Positions 43,615-51,908 of a DNA stretch of 64,000 nucleotides are shown in pieces (the stretch's first letter is position 1; each line of letters begins with the position of its first letter). This DNA comes from Flammeovirgaceae bacterium (GTDB taxonomy: Bacteria; Bacteroidota; Bacteroidia; Cytophagales; Cyclobacteriaceae): contig JAIYCV010000024.1 in NCBI GenBank assembly GCA_027487845.1, forward strand, positions 17,499 to 81,498, read 5' to 3'. A program made the position numbers and the translations under genes. The notes below the pieces were generated by a model that had not been told where the DNA came from, ran no database searches, and was given only the letters and a program-made list of their open reading frames with translations.

Positions 43615-44316
43615 ATGGCAGACACAACCACACCCACCGACCCCACACCAGAGGAAAAAGTACCCTCTCGGTACAAATCCATTGACGAACAAATGAAATT
43701 GGCAAAAGTTGCCATTGATAACGCCATTTCGCAGCCCGATCTGGCAGTGCCTTTGGCAAAAAAGGGCTACGACAGCACCGAAATGGCCAACGCCAAGGTA
43801 CTTTTTACCCAAGCGGAAACCCTCTACCTCTCGCAGAAAGACAAGTATGGCGACAAGGTGGGCGCCAAAGACGAATTTGATGCCCTCCGCGAAGAAATTG
43901 AGGAAGACTACAACGACCACATTGACCTTGCCCGCATTGTGCTGAAAAACAACCGGGGCGACCTCGAAAAACTGCAACTGAACGGCAAACGCAAGCAGGC
44001 AATTAGCGGCTGGATGGCCCAGGCCAAAACATTTTACACCAATGCCTTGGCCAGCACCAGCATAAAAGAGGCACTGGCGAAAAAAGGGGTAACCGAACCC
44101 GAACTGCTGGCCGTGCAGGCAAAACTGGCCGATTTAGAAAACAAAGAAACCGCCAAATACCAAAAGCGAGGCCAAGCCCAAAGTGCCACAGCCGAGCGCG
44201 ACAACGCCATAGACGACCTGCTGGAGTGGTACCGCGAGTTTATTGACACCGCCAAAGTAACCTTCCGCAAAACACCGCAGTTGCTCGAGAAGTTAGGTAT
44301 TGTGGTGAAGGACTAG
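43615..44316 (+). CDS. Orphan helical protein, 233 aa, family of unknown function
   Basis: A soluble, highly charged, almost entirely helical protein without signal peptide. After a Pro/Thr-rich start (TTTPTDPTPEEKVPSRY) come helices such as EQMKLAKVAIDNAISQPDLA, KVLFTQAETLYLSQKDKYG and NGKRKQAISGWMAQAKTFY, ending in LLEKLGIVVKD. No family with known function is recognised. C-ending codons dominate, giving it the same GC-rich look as the 1826 gene. It is also next to a 21-bp array. A terminator follows the stop. Confidence 0.8.
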   Translation: MADTTTPTDPTPEEKVPSRYKSIDEQMKLAKVAIDNAISQPDLAVPLAKKGYDSTEMANAKVLFTQAETLYLSQKDKYGDKVGAKDEFDALREEIEEDYNDHIDLARIVLKNNRGDLEKLQLNGKRKQAISGWMAQAKTFYTNALASTSIKEALAKKGVTEPELLAVQAKLADLENKETAKYQKRGQAQSATAERDNAIDDLLEWYREFIDTAKVTFRKTPQLLEKLGIVVKD

Positions 44317-44340
44317 GTAGTTTAGGTACGATTGAATTAA

Positions 44341-44380
44341 AAAAGCCGAAAGCCTGGGAAAGGTGAGTAGGCTTTTTTTA
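44341..44380 (+). terminator. Intrinsic terminator after the 43615 gene
   Basis: AAAGCCT (44349-44355), loop, AGGCTTT (44369-44375), followed by further T residues. Confidence 0.8.
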
Positions 44381-44689
44381 TTACTAAACAAATGAATATT
44401 GTGAATACAAAGAAGAATATTCCTATGGAGGTTTTAATTATGCGAAAATCGAGTAGATGAGACTTACAAGGGCAGAATTCAAGGTAAAAAAGAGCAAAAC
44501 GGGATTTTTTAAATTTGAAATTGGAGAAAACTAATGTTTTGTGTGACTGATGGTTTTGTGTAGCACAAAAAGTTTGCATCTTGTATATAAATAAAAGCCA
44601 CAAGAATGACACAAAGCCGACAGAGAACAAGCGCTAAGTGTGGTTTTATGGCCAGTATAAGTATGTTGACAGCAACTTTTTAATTGAAG
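44381..44689. other. Gene-free AT-rich gap
   Basis: No convincing gene, repeat or palindrome is visible. It presumably contains the promoter of the HExxH gene, but no clear TTTG/TAnnTTTG pair could be placed. Confidence 0.4.
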
Positions 44690-45241
44690 ATGATATTCTT
44701 AACAGAAGAAATGCAAGGTGAATACACTTGGACAATTACTTCCAAGTTGGGGCACATCTTACGGACTGCGGAAGAGAAATATGGGAACAGAGATAAGGAA
44801 TATACAATATTGGGAGTGGAGATTTCACTAAACGCGCAACCACAGATTTGGTATCCGGGAAACTGTAAACACATTGCGATACAGTTGACACAGGGATGTA
44901 TTGTAAACATGGATAGAGCTGTATTTCAATTGGCACATGAAGCCATTCATTGCTTAAGCCCAACAGGAGGACAGAATGCAAATTATTTAGAAGAAGGACT
45001 CGGGACACACTTTTCGATAGAGTATACAATGAACAACGGGCACGGCTCTTGGAGTGCTGAACTGGCAAAGTATGGGGACGCGTTGACGAAGGTTAGAGAA
45101 TTGTTATCAATCGACAGTGAAATTATTAAAAAAGTGAGAGGAATTCAGCCAACAATTGCATTTATCACGGTTGACAACTTATTGGCAACTAATGACAAAA
45201 TACCAGAGAAATTAGCTACCGAATTGGTGACGAAGTTTTAA
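44690..45241 (+). CDS. Small HExxH (zincin-like) protein, 183 aa
   Basis: HEAIH at 83-87 fits the HExxH zinc motif, and EEGLGTHFS at about 101-109 supplies an acidic third ligand and a 'GTH' turn, as in gluzincin-type peptidases. The N-terminal third (TWTITSKLGHILRTAEEKYG) is helical. There is no signal peptide, so it is cytoplasmic. I use ATG at 44690; a TTG two codons earlier is possible. It is a candidate peptidase in an accessory island upstream of FRG and DUF262 genes; whether it acts with them is unknown (110-bp gap). Confidence 0.65.
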   Translation: MIFLTEEMQGEYTWTITSKLGHILRTAEEKYGNRDKEYTILGVEISLNAQPQIWYPGNCKHIAIQLTQGCIVNMDRAVFQLAHEAIHCLSPTGGQNANYLEEGLGTHFSIEYTMNNGHGSWSAELAKYGDALTKVRELLSIDSEIIKKVRGIQPTIAFITVDNLLATNDKIPEKLATELVTKF

Positions 45242-45351
45242 AAAGCAGCCGCCAACAACGAATGTTTATGTCAGCTGCGGGTGACATGTTAAATTGAAGT
45301 TTAGTTTTTATTTTTCATTGGCTGCGATTTTACTGGACACCAGAAAAGAAT

Positions 45352-46095
45352 ATGAGAAAACCGATAAAAAATATTACTTCGATTGCTGACCTTTTAAAAA
45401 ACTTAAAGAGGGACACAGAAGATTACGAAGGACAAATTTGGTTCCGTGGACAAAGTGCTTTTACCTGGAAATTACAGCCAACATTTTTACGGAAAGAAAA
45501 GAACGTATCAGAGTTCACATTGATAACGAAGTTCAAACAAAATGCATCACTGCTAATCAACAGACCTCCATCGAATTACTTTGACTGGCTATTTCAAATG
45601 CAACACCATGGCGTTCCCACTCGACTATTAGATTGGACTGAAAGTGCACTTACAGCACTCTATTTTGCAGTCGAGGACAATAATTCAATAAGAAAGGATG
45701 GAGCACTTTGGATTTTGTTCCCAACTGAGCTCAATAAAAATGCTAATATCTATTCAGATGAGAACTTTTACATTCCTTCGTTTGAGGACATGGTTCTGAA
45801 AAATTACAATCCGGAAGTATTTCATCAAGAGAAGAATACAAAACTTCTTCCAGTTGCTGCAATCGCTTCCAGAAATAACACTAGAATGCAAGCTCAGTTA
45901 GGAGTGTTTACGATAAGTCACAGGGACAAAACTCCTATTGAGGATATTGGTGATAAGGGTCATATTTGGAAATATAAAATACCTGCATCTCATAAGAAAA
46001 CAATTAAAAGTGAACTTGCACTCCTTGGAATAACTAAATTCCAAGTGTTTCCCGAATTATCAAGTATAGGAGAAATAATCAAAAACGGATTTTAA
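45352..46095 (+). CDS. FRG-domain protein
   Basis: A 247-residue protein with the FRG motif IWFRGQS (29-35), LQPTFLRKEK, and the second signature QMQHHGVPTRLLDWTESALTALYFAV (83-108). The FRG domain is of unknown biochemical activity; it appears in phage- and toxin-related proteins and is suspected to act on nucleotides or nucleic acid. There is no signal peptide. One base separates its stop from the DUF262 start, so they form a pair. Confidence 0.93.
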   Translation: MRKPIKNITSIADLLKNLKRDTEDYEGQIWFRGQSAFTWKLQPTFLRKEKNVSEFTLITKFKQNASLLINRPPSNYFDWLFQMQHHGVPTRLLDWTESALTALYFAVEDNNSIRKDGALWILFPTELNKNANIYSDENFYIPSFEDMVLKNYNPEVFHQEKNTKLLPVAAIASRNNTRMQAQLGVFTISHRDKTPIEDIGDKGHIWKYKIPASHKKTIKSELALLGITKFQVFPELSSIGEIIKNGF

Positions 46096-46096
46096 G

Positions 46097-47161
46097 ATGC
46101 CATACATAGAAACAAACCTATTAACTCAGTCATCTATTCTCAAAATTTATTCTGAAAAGGAAGAGATAATTACTAATCCTGAGTATCAGCGAAATGGCGA
46201 TATCTGGGGGTTGGAGAAAAGACAATTACTTATCGACAGCATTCTTAATGAATATGACATACCTAAAATTTACTTTCATAAATTTAGTAAAGAAGAAAAA
46301 GAAAAAACAGGTAAAGACTATGCTATTATTGATGGGCGACAAAGGTTAGAAACAATTTGGAAATTCATTGACGGGGATTTTCCTTTGGCGACAGATTTTG
46401 AATTTCTAAAAGACGCTTCAATACAAGCTGGCGGCCTAACTTATTCTGATTTAGCAAAAAAATATCCTAAACTTAAAATTAAGTTTGACTCAATTTCACT
46501 TCCAATCGTAGCTATTTCGACTGACGATTTAGAACTAATTGAAGATATGTTCTCGCGTTTAAATGAGGCCGTACCTTTAAATGCTGCGGAAAAGCGAAAT
46601 GCTTTTGGCGGGGCGATGGCCAAATTAATTACCAAAGTCGCATCTCATAAGTTTTTCAAGGAGAACATTGGATTTTCAAATAAGAGATATCAGCATAAGG
46701 AAGCGTCTGCTAAAGTATTGTTTCTTATTTATAGTTTGACAACTGGTAAGAAGAAAGTTGTGGACACAAAGAAACTCTACCTGGATGAATTTGTAAGAAC
46801 ACATAAATCGAAGACCGACAAGGAAGTTGACAGTTTGAATAAGGAGGTTCAGTCGATACTAACTGAAATGAATAAACTGTTTATTAAGAACGACCCACTT
46901 TTGAAATCTCAGGGTACATTCCCAGTATATTTCTTACTAATAAGAGACTATCAGAAAGACAAGAAATTGGATTCATTCACGAGAAACATGCTTGTAGAGT
47001 TCAAAGACAAATTGGAAAAAAATAGAAAAAAAGCTGAAAAGGATATTGGCTCAGCAGAATACGACTTGTTAGAATACGATAGAATGACCCAACAAGGGAC
47101 AAATGATGCAAGTTCAATAACGACTAGATTACAGACAATAAAGACTTACTTGAAATTGTAA
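46097..47161 (+). CDS. DUF262 (ParB-like nuclease fold) protein
   Basis: A 354-residue protein. PEYQRNGDIWGLEKRQLLIDSIL (28-50) and YAIIDGRQRLETIWKF (75-90) are the ParB/sulfiredoxin-like motifs of DUF262, the family of the GmrS half of the GmrSD restriction enzyme, where the DGxQR motif binds nucleotide. FSRLNEAVPLNAAEKRNA is also typical. The C-terminal helical part lacks a recognisable DUF1524 HNH domain, so the nuclease half is missing or replaced by the FRG partner. This favours a two-gene conflict system, by inference. Confidence 0.9.
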   Translation: MPYIETNLLTQSSILKIYSEKEEIITNPEYQRNGDIWGLEKRQLLIDSILNEYDIPKIYFHKFSKEEKEKTGKDYAIIDGRQRLETIWKFIDGDFPLATDFEFLKDASIQAGGLTYSDLAKKYPKLKIKFDSISLPIVAISTDDLELIEDMFSRLNEAVPLNAAEKRNAFGGAMAKLITKVASHKFFKENIGFSNKRYQHKEASAKVLFLIYSLTTGKKKVVDTKKLYLDEFVRTHKSKTDKEVDSLNKEVQSILTEMNKLFIKNDPLLKSQGTFPVYFLLIRDYQKDKKLDSFTRNMLVEFKDKLEKNRKKAEKDIGSAEYDLLEYDRMTQQGTNDASSITTRLQTIKTYLKL

Positions 47162-47205
47162 AACTGCAGCCAACTTTGCCCGTGGTCGGTGTTGCCACTC
47201 CTGCC

Positions 47206-47230
47206 CGTGTTGGTCTTCTTGACAAACACG
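47206..47230. repeat. Divergent REP-type palindrome
   Basis: CGTGTTGGTC, TTCTT loop, GACAAACACG: arms pair at 9 of 10 positions. Loop and arm length equal those of the REP copies at 7863 and 7984, although the arm bases differ, so pairing is kept by matched changes. Preceded by a GTGGTCGGTG phrase also seen at 7611-7620. Confidence 0.65.
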
Positions 47231-47287
47231 CGTGAATAAAGTTAAGAAAATTCATTAGTGAAACACATCAAAGAAAACGTAAACAAA

Positions 47288-47653
47288 ATGCTAGGATTAA
47301 GAACAACAATTTACAAGGTAGACGACATTACCAAAGCAAAAGAATGGTATGCAAAAGCCTTTTTAACCGAACCTTATTTTAACGAACCCTTTTATGTGGG
47401 CTTTAACATTGGTGGTTTTGAGTTGGGGCTTCAACCTGACCCCACCCCCTCGGCTGTGAAAGTGGAAAGTGTAGTATCTTATTGGGGTGTGGATGACATT
47501 CACGAAACCTACAACAGGCTACTAAGCGTGGGTGCCACAGAAAACGAACCGCCTTACAATGTGGGCGATGAACTGATGACCGCCACCGTAAAAGACCCGT
47601 TTGGCAACGTAATAGGGCTTATCTACAATCCTTACTTTAAAATCAACCAATAA
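47288..47653 (+). CDS. VOC-superfamily (glyoxalase-like) protein
   Basis: A 121-residue single-chain VOC protein. The N-terminal beta-alpha module reads LRTTIYKVDDITKAKEWYAKAF, the C-terminal one VESVVSYWGVDDIHETYNRLLSVGA, ending in ATVKDPFGNVIGLIYNPYF, a typical 'DPfGNxxgl' end. Function could be a dioxygenase, epimerase or resistance-type binding protein; the metal ligands are not clear. ATG at 47288 starts the fold; a GTG ten codons upstream is less likely. The GC-richer composition differs from the DUF262 gene before it. Confidence 0.88.
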   Translation: MLGLRTTIYKVDDITKAKEWYAKAFLTEPYFNEPFYVGFNIGGFELGLQPDPTPSAVKVESVVSYWGVDDIHETYNRLLSVGATENEPPYNVGDELMTATVKDPFGNVIGLIYNPYFKINQ

Positions 47654-47658
47654 CCAGC

Positions 47659-47985
47659 ATGGCATCAGACCAAAACTTCGTTGACTTTGTAACGGAGCAA
47701 ATTCAAAGCAAAGGGATAATATCCACCAAAAAGATGTTTGGCGAGTACGGTATTTATTGTGATGGTAAGATGTTTGGCGTAATCTGCGACAATAAGCTAT
47801 TCATAAAGCCTACCAGTAAGGGGAGAGAGTTTATTGGCGACCCTACTGAATTGCCCGCGTTTGAAGGGGCAAAACCGAGTTTCTTAATTGAAGATAAAAT
47901 TGAGGACAGTGAATGGTTAAGCGCCTTAGTAAAAATTACAGTAGATAATTTACCTGAGGCGAAAATTAAGAAGAAAAAGAAGTAA
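47659..47985 (+). CDS. TfoX/Sxy N-terminal domain protein
   Basis: A 108-residue protein with the TfoX_N pattern: FVDFVTEQIQSKGIISTKKMFGEYGIYCDGKMFGVICDNKLFIKPT, then FLIEDKIEDSEWLSALVKITV. Stand-alone TfoX_N proteins are common; in Proteobacteria longer TfoX proteins regulate competence, but no such role is shown in Bacteroidota. It starts 5 bp after the VOC stop, so the two are likely co-transcribed. The tail is poly-lysine (KIKKKKK). Confidence 0.9.
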   Translation: MASDQNFVDFVTEQIQSKGIISTKKMFGEYGIYCDGKMFGVICDNKLFIKPTSKGREFIGDPTELPAFEGAKPSFLIEDKIEDSEWLSALVKITVDNLPEAKIKKKKK

Positions 47986-48088
47986 CCTCCGCTGCGGCTG
48001 TGCAGCTTTAATGAATAGTTTAGTTGGATCGTTTGTTGTTATAAAACTAACTGTGGGTGATCAACGCTCATCTGACTCAAGTTCTCTC

Positions 48089-48207
48089 GTTCTTTTTGTC
48101 TTGGAAACAAAAAGAACCAAAAAATTCAAGGCCGAACAATGCTTCCCCCCACATGCCATCGCACCACCCCGCTGTTCGGCCAGGCCAGCGCGCTCATGCT
48201 TCGAATA
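48089..48207. repeat. Composite hairpin repeat AB, variant copy
   Basis: Hairpin A: GTTCTTTTTGT (48089-48099) and ACAAAAAGAAC (48107-48117), perfect 11 bp. Hairpin B: GGCCGAACA (48130-48138) and TGTTCGGCC (48173-48181), perfect 9 bp. Compared with the copy at 48300 both B arms changed together. Tail AGGCCAGCGCGCTCATGCTTCGAA. Confidence 0.88.
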
Positions 48208-48299
48208 TAGACTAGACTAAATTATCAGATAGGATTGCCTTTGCAAACAACGAATAACGATCAACCAACAACGATTTCGAAAGAACGAAAAAAGATCAA

Positions 48300-48374
48300 G
48301 GACGAAAAATGCTTCCCTGCTCGTATCCAACACACCCCCGCTTTTCGTCCTGCCCAGCGCGCTAATTGCTTCGA
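48300..48374. repeat. Composite repeat, hairpin B copy 3
   Basis: GGACGAAAA (48300-48308) and TTTTCGTCC (48342-48350), perfect 9 bp, followed by TGCCCAGCGCGCTAATTGCTTCGAA. Nearly identical to 42541-42623. Preceded by CGAATAACGATCAACCAACAACGA, also found near 42236. Confidence 0.88.
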
Positions 48375-48454
48375 ACATAAATCAGACCAAACTGATTGTT
48401 AATAGACGCTTCGTGGCTCGCGATGGACGATACAGCTTCGTTCCGAGCGAATCT

Positions 48455-48579
48455 CCGCTCGAGCGTTGTCTTTCAGTCCTTGCGTTAGAAGCCTAATTTT
48501 CCCGCAGTCCTAGCAGGGGCATGTGGGTGCGGAGAAAATTCAGCTTCGGTGCAAGGACGCGGCCCTGCGGCCGTGGAGC
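48455..48579. repeat. Structured 125-bp repeat C, copy 3
   Basis: Third copy of the element at 42266 and 42717, same orientation, with CCCGCAGTCCTAGCAGGGG replacing CCCGCGGTCCTAGCGGGG. It closes the right side of the accessory island. No gene lies between 47986 and 48592. Confidence 0.9.
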
Positions 48580-48592
48580 TTGCACGTTACTA

Positions 48593-49171
48593 CTACTTCC
48601 ATCCAAAACCAACCTGAACTACAAACCGATTTAAATCCTGGATGTTCTTCGTTTGTTCGTATTGTGAACTCCACTCATACCGATACCCATACGAAACCGT
48701 CTGTTTTTTCATGCCGACTGAAAATAGCAGACGTACCTTCTCCAATTCATATTGGTAGGTAAGTGCATAATGCACCATCAGGCCGCCTTGCTGCTTAAAA
48801 TTAGGCAATTCATACCCCTGCTTGTCCATCCATGCAAAAGAATAACCTCCATTCAACTGCACACTCAATCCATTTTTTCTACCTATTACTTTTTGGGAAA
48901 GATGTAAAAAAACAGGCATGGTTTTCCATTGCTCATAACTATCAAATCCAACCCCAATGCCTGTTGAAAACCTCCTTGAAAACTGTACGCCATTTATCAG
49001 GTAAGTTGAAACCGTCACTTTGTTGTCGCGATCGCAATCCGTGCAGCCGATTTGAGCACCATTTAAAAACATTCCATAGTAACGTGGCCTAAATCGAGTA
49101 GTATCTTTTTTTTGGGCAGATGCAGTAGTGGCAACCACCAACAATGCCAACACAGAGAAAATGATACGCAT
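48593..49171 (-). CDS. Secreted protein, probable small outer-membrane beta-barrel
   Basis: A 192-residue protein with signal peptide MRIIFSVLALLVVATTASAQ. The mature part consists of alternating amphipathic strands (QFSRRFSTGIGVGFDSYEQW, MVHYALTYQYELEKVRLLFSVGM) and ends RFVVQVGFGWK, with a terminal aromatic residue region usual for barrels. Two cysteines in GCTDCDRD may form a disulfide. It lies 3 bp after the LVIVD lipoprotein gene on the same strand, so it is the last gene of the sigma-factor operon. Confidence 0.75.
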   Translation of the reverse strand: MRIIFSVLALLVVATTASAQKKDTTRFRPRYYGMFLNGAQIGCTDCDRDNKVTVSTYLINGVQFSRRFSTGIGVGFDSYEQWKTMPVFLHLSQKVIGRKNGLSVQLNGGYSFAWMDKQGYELPNFKQQGGLMVHYALTYQYELEKVRLLFSVGMKKQTVSYGYRYEWSSQYEQTKNIQDLNRFVVQVGFGWK

Positions 49172-49174
49172 GTT

Positions 49175-50491
49175 TTATTGCTTTCTAATTATTTGAAGAG
49201 TACTAATCAATTTAATATTCTTAACATCAGCGTAATCAAATTGATAGATGCCGTCCTTGCCGGTCATAATCGCTATGTTGTTATAAGGAATAACATCGTA
49301 GGTGTTGATGTTTTTGTAATGCGCCAATTGGTTTGCAGAAATGGTTTGATAGTCACTCGCATCAAACACTTTCAACCCATCGTCACCATCGCAGATAAAA
49401 AGTGTTTTATTGTCGATACCCAACCCATGAGGATTTGTCATCTGATAAGTTTTTAGTAAGACCGGATTTTTCAGATCTTTCACATCAATTACTTCCAACT
49501 GATTGCTGAATCCTTGGCAAGTAGTGCCCGACCGCAATGTTACATACGCGAGGTCACCTTCCACTACTACAGGGTCGCACTGGCGAACATGGCTATACAA
49601 ACTCAGTTGCTTTGGATTTGCCGGATCACTTAAACTAAAAATATACATGCCACTTTGCGAACCCAAAAAAAGATTTCCGTTGTAGGGAAACACGGTCTCA
49701 ATGTCCCAATTGATATATGCCTTTGTTAACGCTTTTGGTTCGGACGTAACTTTTATATCTACCGCTTGCAAGTTCCCATTGTCCAACAGATATAAATGAT
49801 CGCCTTCAATGGTAAACCTGGACATGGAACCGCCTTTGCCTGTAGCATTATTTGGGGCTACCGCTGCTTTAGAACTAAAAGTTGACGAGGCCATCAACGC
49901 TATTCCCCGATCATAATAAACCCCTCCCCACTGTTGATATGCAAGGGCTCTGCAACCCGAGTCATCTATATTCACCTTCTCCTTTAACGCCCATTCGGTA
50001 ACAATTCCTTTCTCCGCATCGGGGGCAAACCCCAAACTATTGTACCTCGAAAAAATACCCTCCAGCCTTTTTACCACTTTAATATTTTGAACGTCAGAAA
50101 TGTCGATGGCCAACAAATCGATATAGCTGTCGGCATAAAGAATATTTCCTTTAACAGAAAGATCATAGTTTCCCGGTATGTTGATAAACGTTTTTTCTAC
50201 TGGGCTGGCTGGAGTTGAATTATCAATAACATGAATGCCCTTTCCTACTTCGTTTAGAAACAACCAATTATCTTTTATATAGATTTTACCCGGTTCATTT
50301 ATCTCTTGAGGCGTAATTGTTTTTACGGCCGCACGAATTTCTGCAGTGGTGGTGTAAACGGGTTCGTAATAATTATACGATTGCTCCACTTTGCATTTGT
50401 CTTCGCAACTATTGGCCGCAATGGTCAACAAAATAAGAGTCGTAAAAAAAGCAAAACTTTTAATTGACGACTTTTCATAGATAGTTTTCAT
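49175..50491 (-). CDS. LVIVD-repeat lipoprotein, beta-propeller
   Basis: A 438-residue lipoprotein; signal ends ILLTIAANSC. Repeats of the LVIVD type give a propeller: WLFLNEVGKGIHVIDNSTPA, ILYADSYIDLLAIDISDV, NLQAVDIKVTSEPKAL, SGMYIFSLSDPANPKQL, QLEVIDVKDLKNPVLL, GLKVFDASDY. The family is of unknown function and is found on the cell surface. I start at the ATG giving the signal sequence; an upstream frame extends without one. Between anti-sigma and barrel genes; likely part of a cell-envelope regulon. Confidence 0.85.
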   Translation of the reverse strand: MKTIYEKSSIKSFAFFTTLILLTIAANSCEDKCKVEQSYNYYEPVYTTTAEIRAAVKTITPQEINEPGKIYIKDNWLFLNEVGKGIHVIDNSTPASPVEKTFINIPGNYDLSVKGNILYADSYIDLLAIDISDVQNIKVVKRLEGIFSRYNSLGFAPDAEKGIVTEWALKEKVNIDDSGCRALAYQQWGGVYYDRGIALMASSTFSSKAAVAPNNATGKGGSMSRFTIEGDHLYLLDNGNLQAVDIKVTSEPKALTKAYINWDIETVFPYNGNLFLGSQSGMYIFSLSDPANPKQLSLYSHVRQCDPVVVEGDLAYVTLRSGTTCQGFSNQLEVIDVKDLKNPVLLKTYQMTNPHGLGIDNKTLFICDGDDGLKVFDASDYQTISANQLAHYKNINTYDVIPYNNIAIMTGKDGIYQFDYADVKNIKLISTLQIIRKQ

Positions 50492-50546
50492 AAGAATGTT
50501 GGTTATCTTTTTCGTAGACACGGTAAAACTACTTCGGGTTGGAACG

Positions 50547-51908
50547 CTATTTAATATTATAACGAAGTCTAAAGCCAATATCCCACACCAGTGGATTAAT
50601 AGAAGAACCAACCGAAGGCTTGACAATGGATTGGAAAGAATAGCGCATGCCTGGCACCAGCGAGAACCGATAGTGAGAGGATATTTTATAACTGAACTCT
50701 GTACTAAGTAAACCTGTCCAATTTATATTTTGATAGACAGAATTTTCACCGGCAGTTTGGATATCGGTGGCACGTATTCCAGAAGGGTCGACCAACGAAT
50801 TGCGTAGAAATATATCAGAGGCCACCCCTGTGTTTAGCTGCAACCCAAATTTCCGTTGCACCAGTTGATAACCTGCCTGGAGAGGAATCGAAACAAATTC
50901 ATTCACACTATTTAGATCATAGGAACTAGTAAAATTGGCAGCACTAGATATGTTTTTTTGACTTGATAAGTCAGCTAAGTAGACTTGATTTCCATTCAGA
51001 GCTTGATTCGAAGAATAGCCTACCGATTGGGTGAGATAGTTTACACCTGTCATTATCATCCATCGCTTTGAAATTTTCTTCCCCATGGTCATTCCGAAAG
51101 AAAATGAAGAACCCACATTTGAACCAGTCGAACTCTGAGAACGGGAAGCAACCGTTGGCGAATTCAAGTTACTAAATGCCGCTCCATTTACGGTTGACTG
51201 CTGCGTGTAAGCGCCAGCAGAACCACCAATAGCTGCCCACCAATTATCTCTCTCCTCTATCCTTTCTTTTGCAGGTACAATTGGCTCACTCAACACCAGT
51301 TTATCGCTTGTTCTATGATCAAAAACTGGTTTACCTTTTAGTTTGATGTCATAATATGCGAAAACGTTGTTCAAGGTAATTTCACGATCGGTGTATTCTG
51401 TACTATTCTTATAATCGGAAAGAGGTTGAATTCTCCCAGCCTTGTCATTTACTCCATTTGCTATTAACTGGATAGGAGTTGCTAGAACATTATTGCCAGG
51501 CTGTCTGCTAGCAAGCGGGTTTTGTACTTTTAGTTTATTGGTTGTTGAATTACCTGCTTTATCGTTGATGTTATTGTTTGCACTACTATTGTCCGATTGA
51601 TTTCCCGCTGCCTTCTGTTCTTTGGCATCCGCCCTCTGGTTTTCGTTTTGTTTAGAAGTTGCCACCGTAGATTTTTCCAGACCGCTATTCCATTTGATAA
51701 CGGCAAGTCCACCAAGCAAAAGAGCAATCAATATCGAAGCAGCGGCCAACCGTTGGTAAAACACCACTCTGCCACGCATCACAATTCCATCGGTGGCAGC
51801 CAAACTGTTCTCAATCGATAGCCACAAGGCCTCGTTGGGTTCATCTTCCGCATCCGCGAAAACGTCCCGCCACTTATTTTCAAAATCTCTATTCTCCAAA
51901 CTTTGCAT
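50547..51908 (-). CDS. Anti-sigma-type membrane protein with C-terminal barrel-like domain
   Basis: A 453-residue protein. The first 50 residues are cytoplasmic and acidic (DFENKWRDVFADAEDEPNEALW), followed by one transmembrane helix (LAAASILIALLLGGLAVIKW). Then comes a long Asn/Gln-rich periplasmic linker and a C-terminal strand-rich domain (SFSFGMTMGKKISKRWMIMTGVNYLTQ, GYQLVQRKFGLQLNTG). Adjacent ECF sigma factor and 20-nt overlap indicate it holds the sigma factor at the membrane; the C-terminal part resembles porin-like domains seen in Bacteroidota anti-sigma proteins. Confidence 0.8.
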   Translation of the reverse strand: MQSLENRDFENKWRDVFADAEDEPNEALWLSIENSLAATDGIVMRGRVVFYQRLAAASILIALLLGGLAVIKWNSGLEKSTVATSKQNENQRADAKEQKAAGNQSDNSSANNNINDKAGNSTTNKLKVQNPLASRQPGNNVLATPIQLIANGVNDKAGRIQPLSDYKNSTEYTDREITLNNVFAYYDIKLKGKPVFDHRTSDKLVLSEPIVPAKERIEERDNWWAAIGGSAGAYTQQSTVNGAAFSNLNSPTVASRSQSSTGSNVGSSFSFGMTMGKKISKRWMIMTGVNYLTQSVGYSSNQALNGNQVYLADLSSQKNISSAANFTSSYDLNSVNEFVSIPLQAGYQLVQRKFGLQLNTGVASDIFLRNSLVDPSGIRATDIQTAGENSVYQNINWTGLLSTEFSYKISSHYRFSLVPGMRYSFQSIVKPSVGSSINPLVWDIGFRLRYNIK

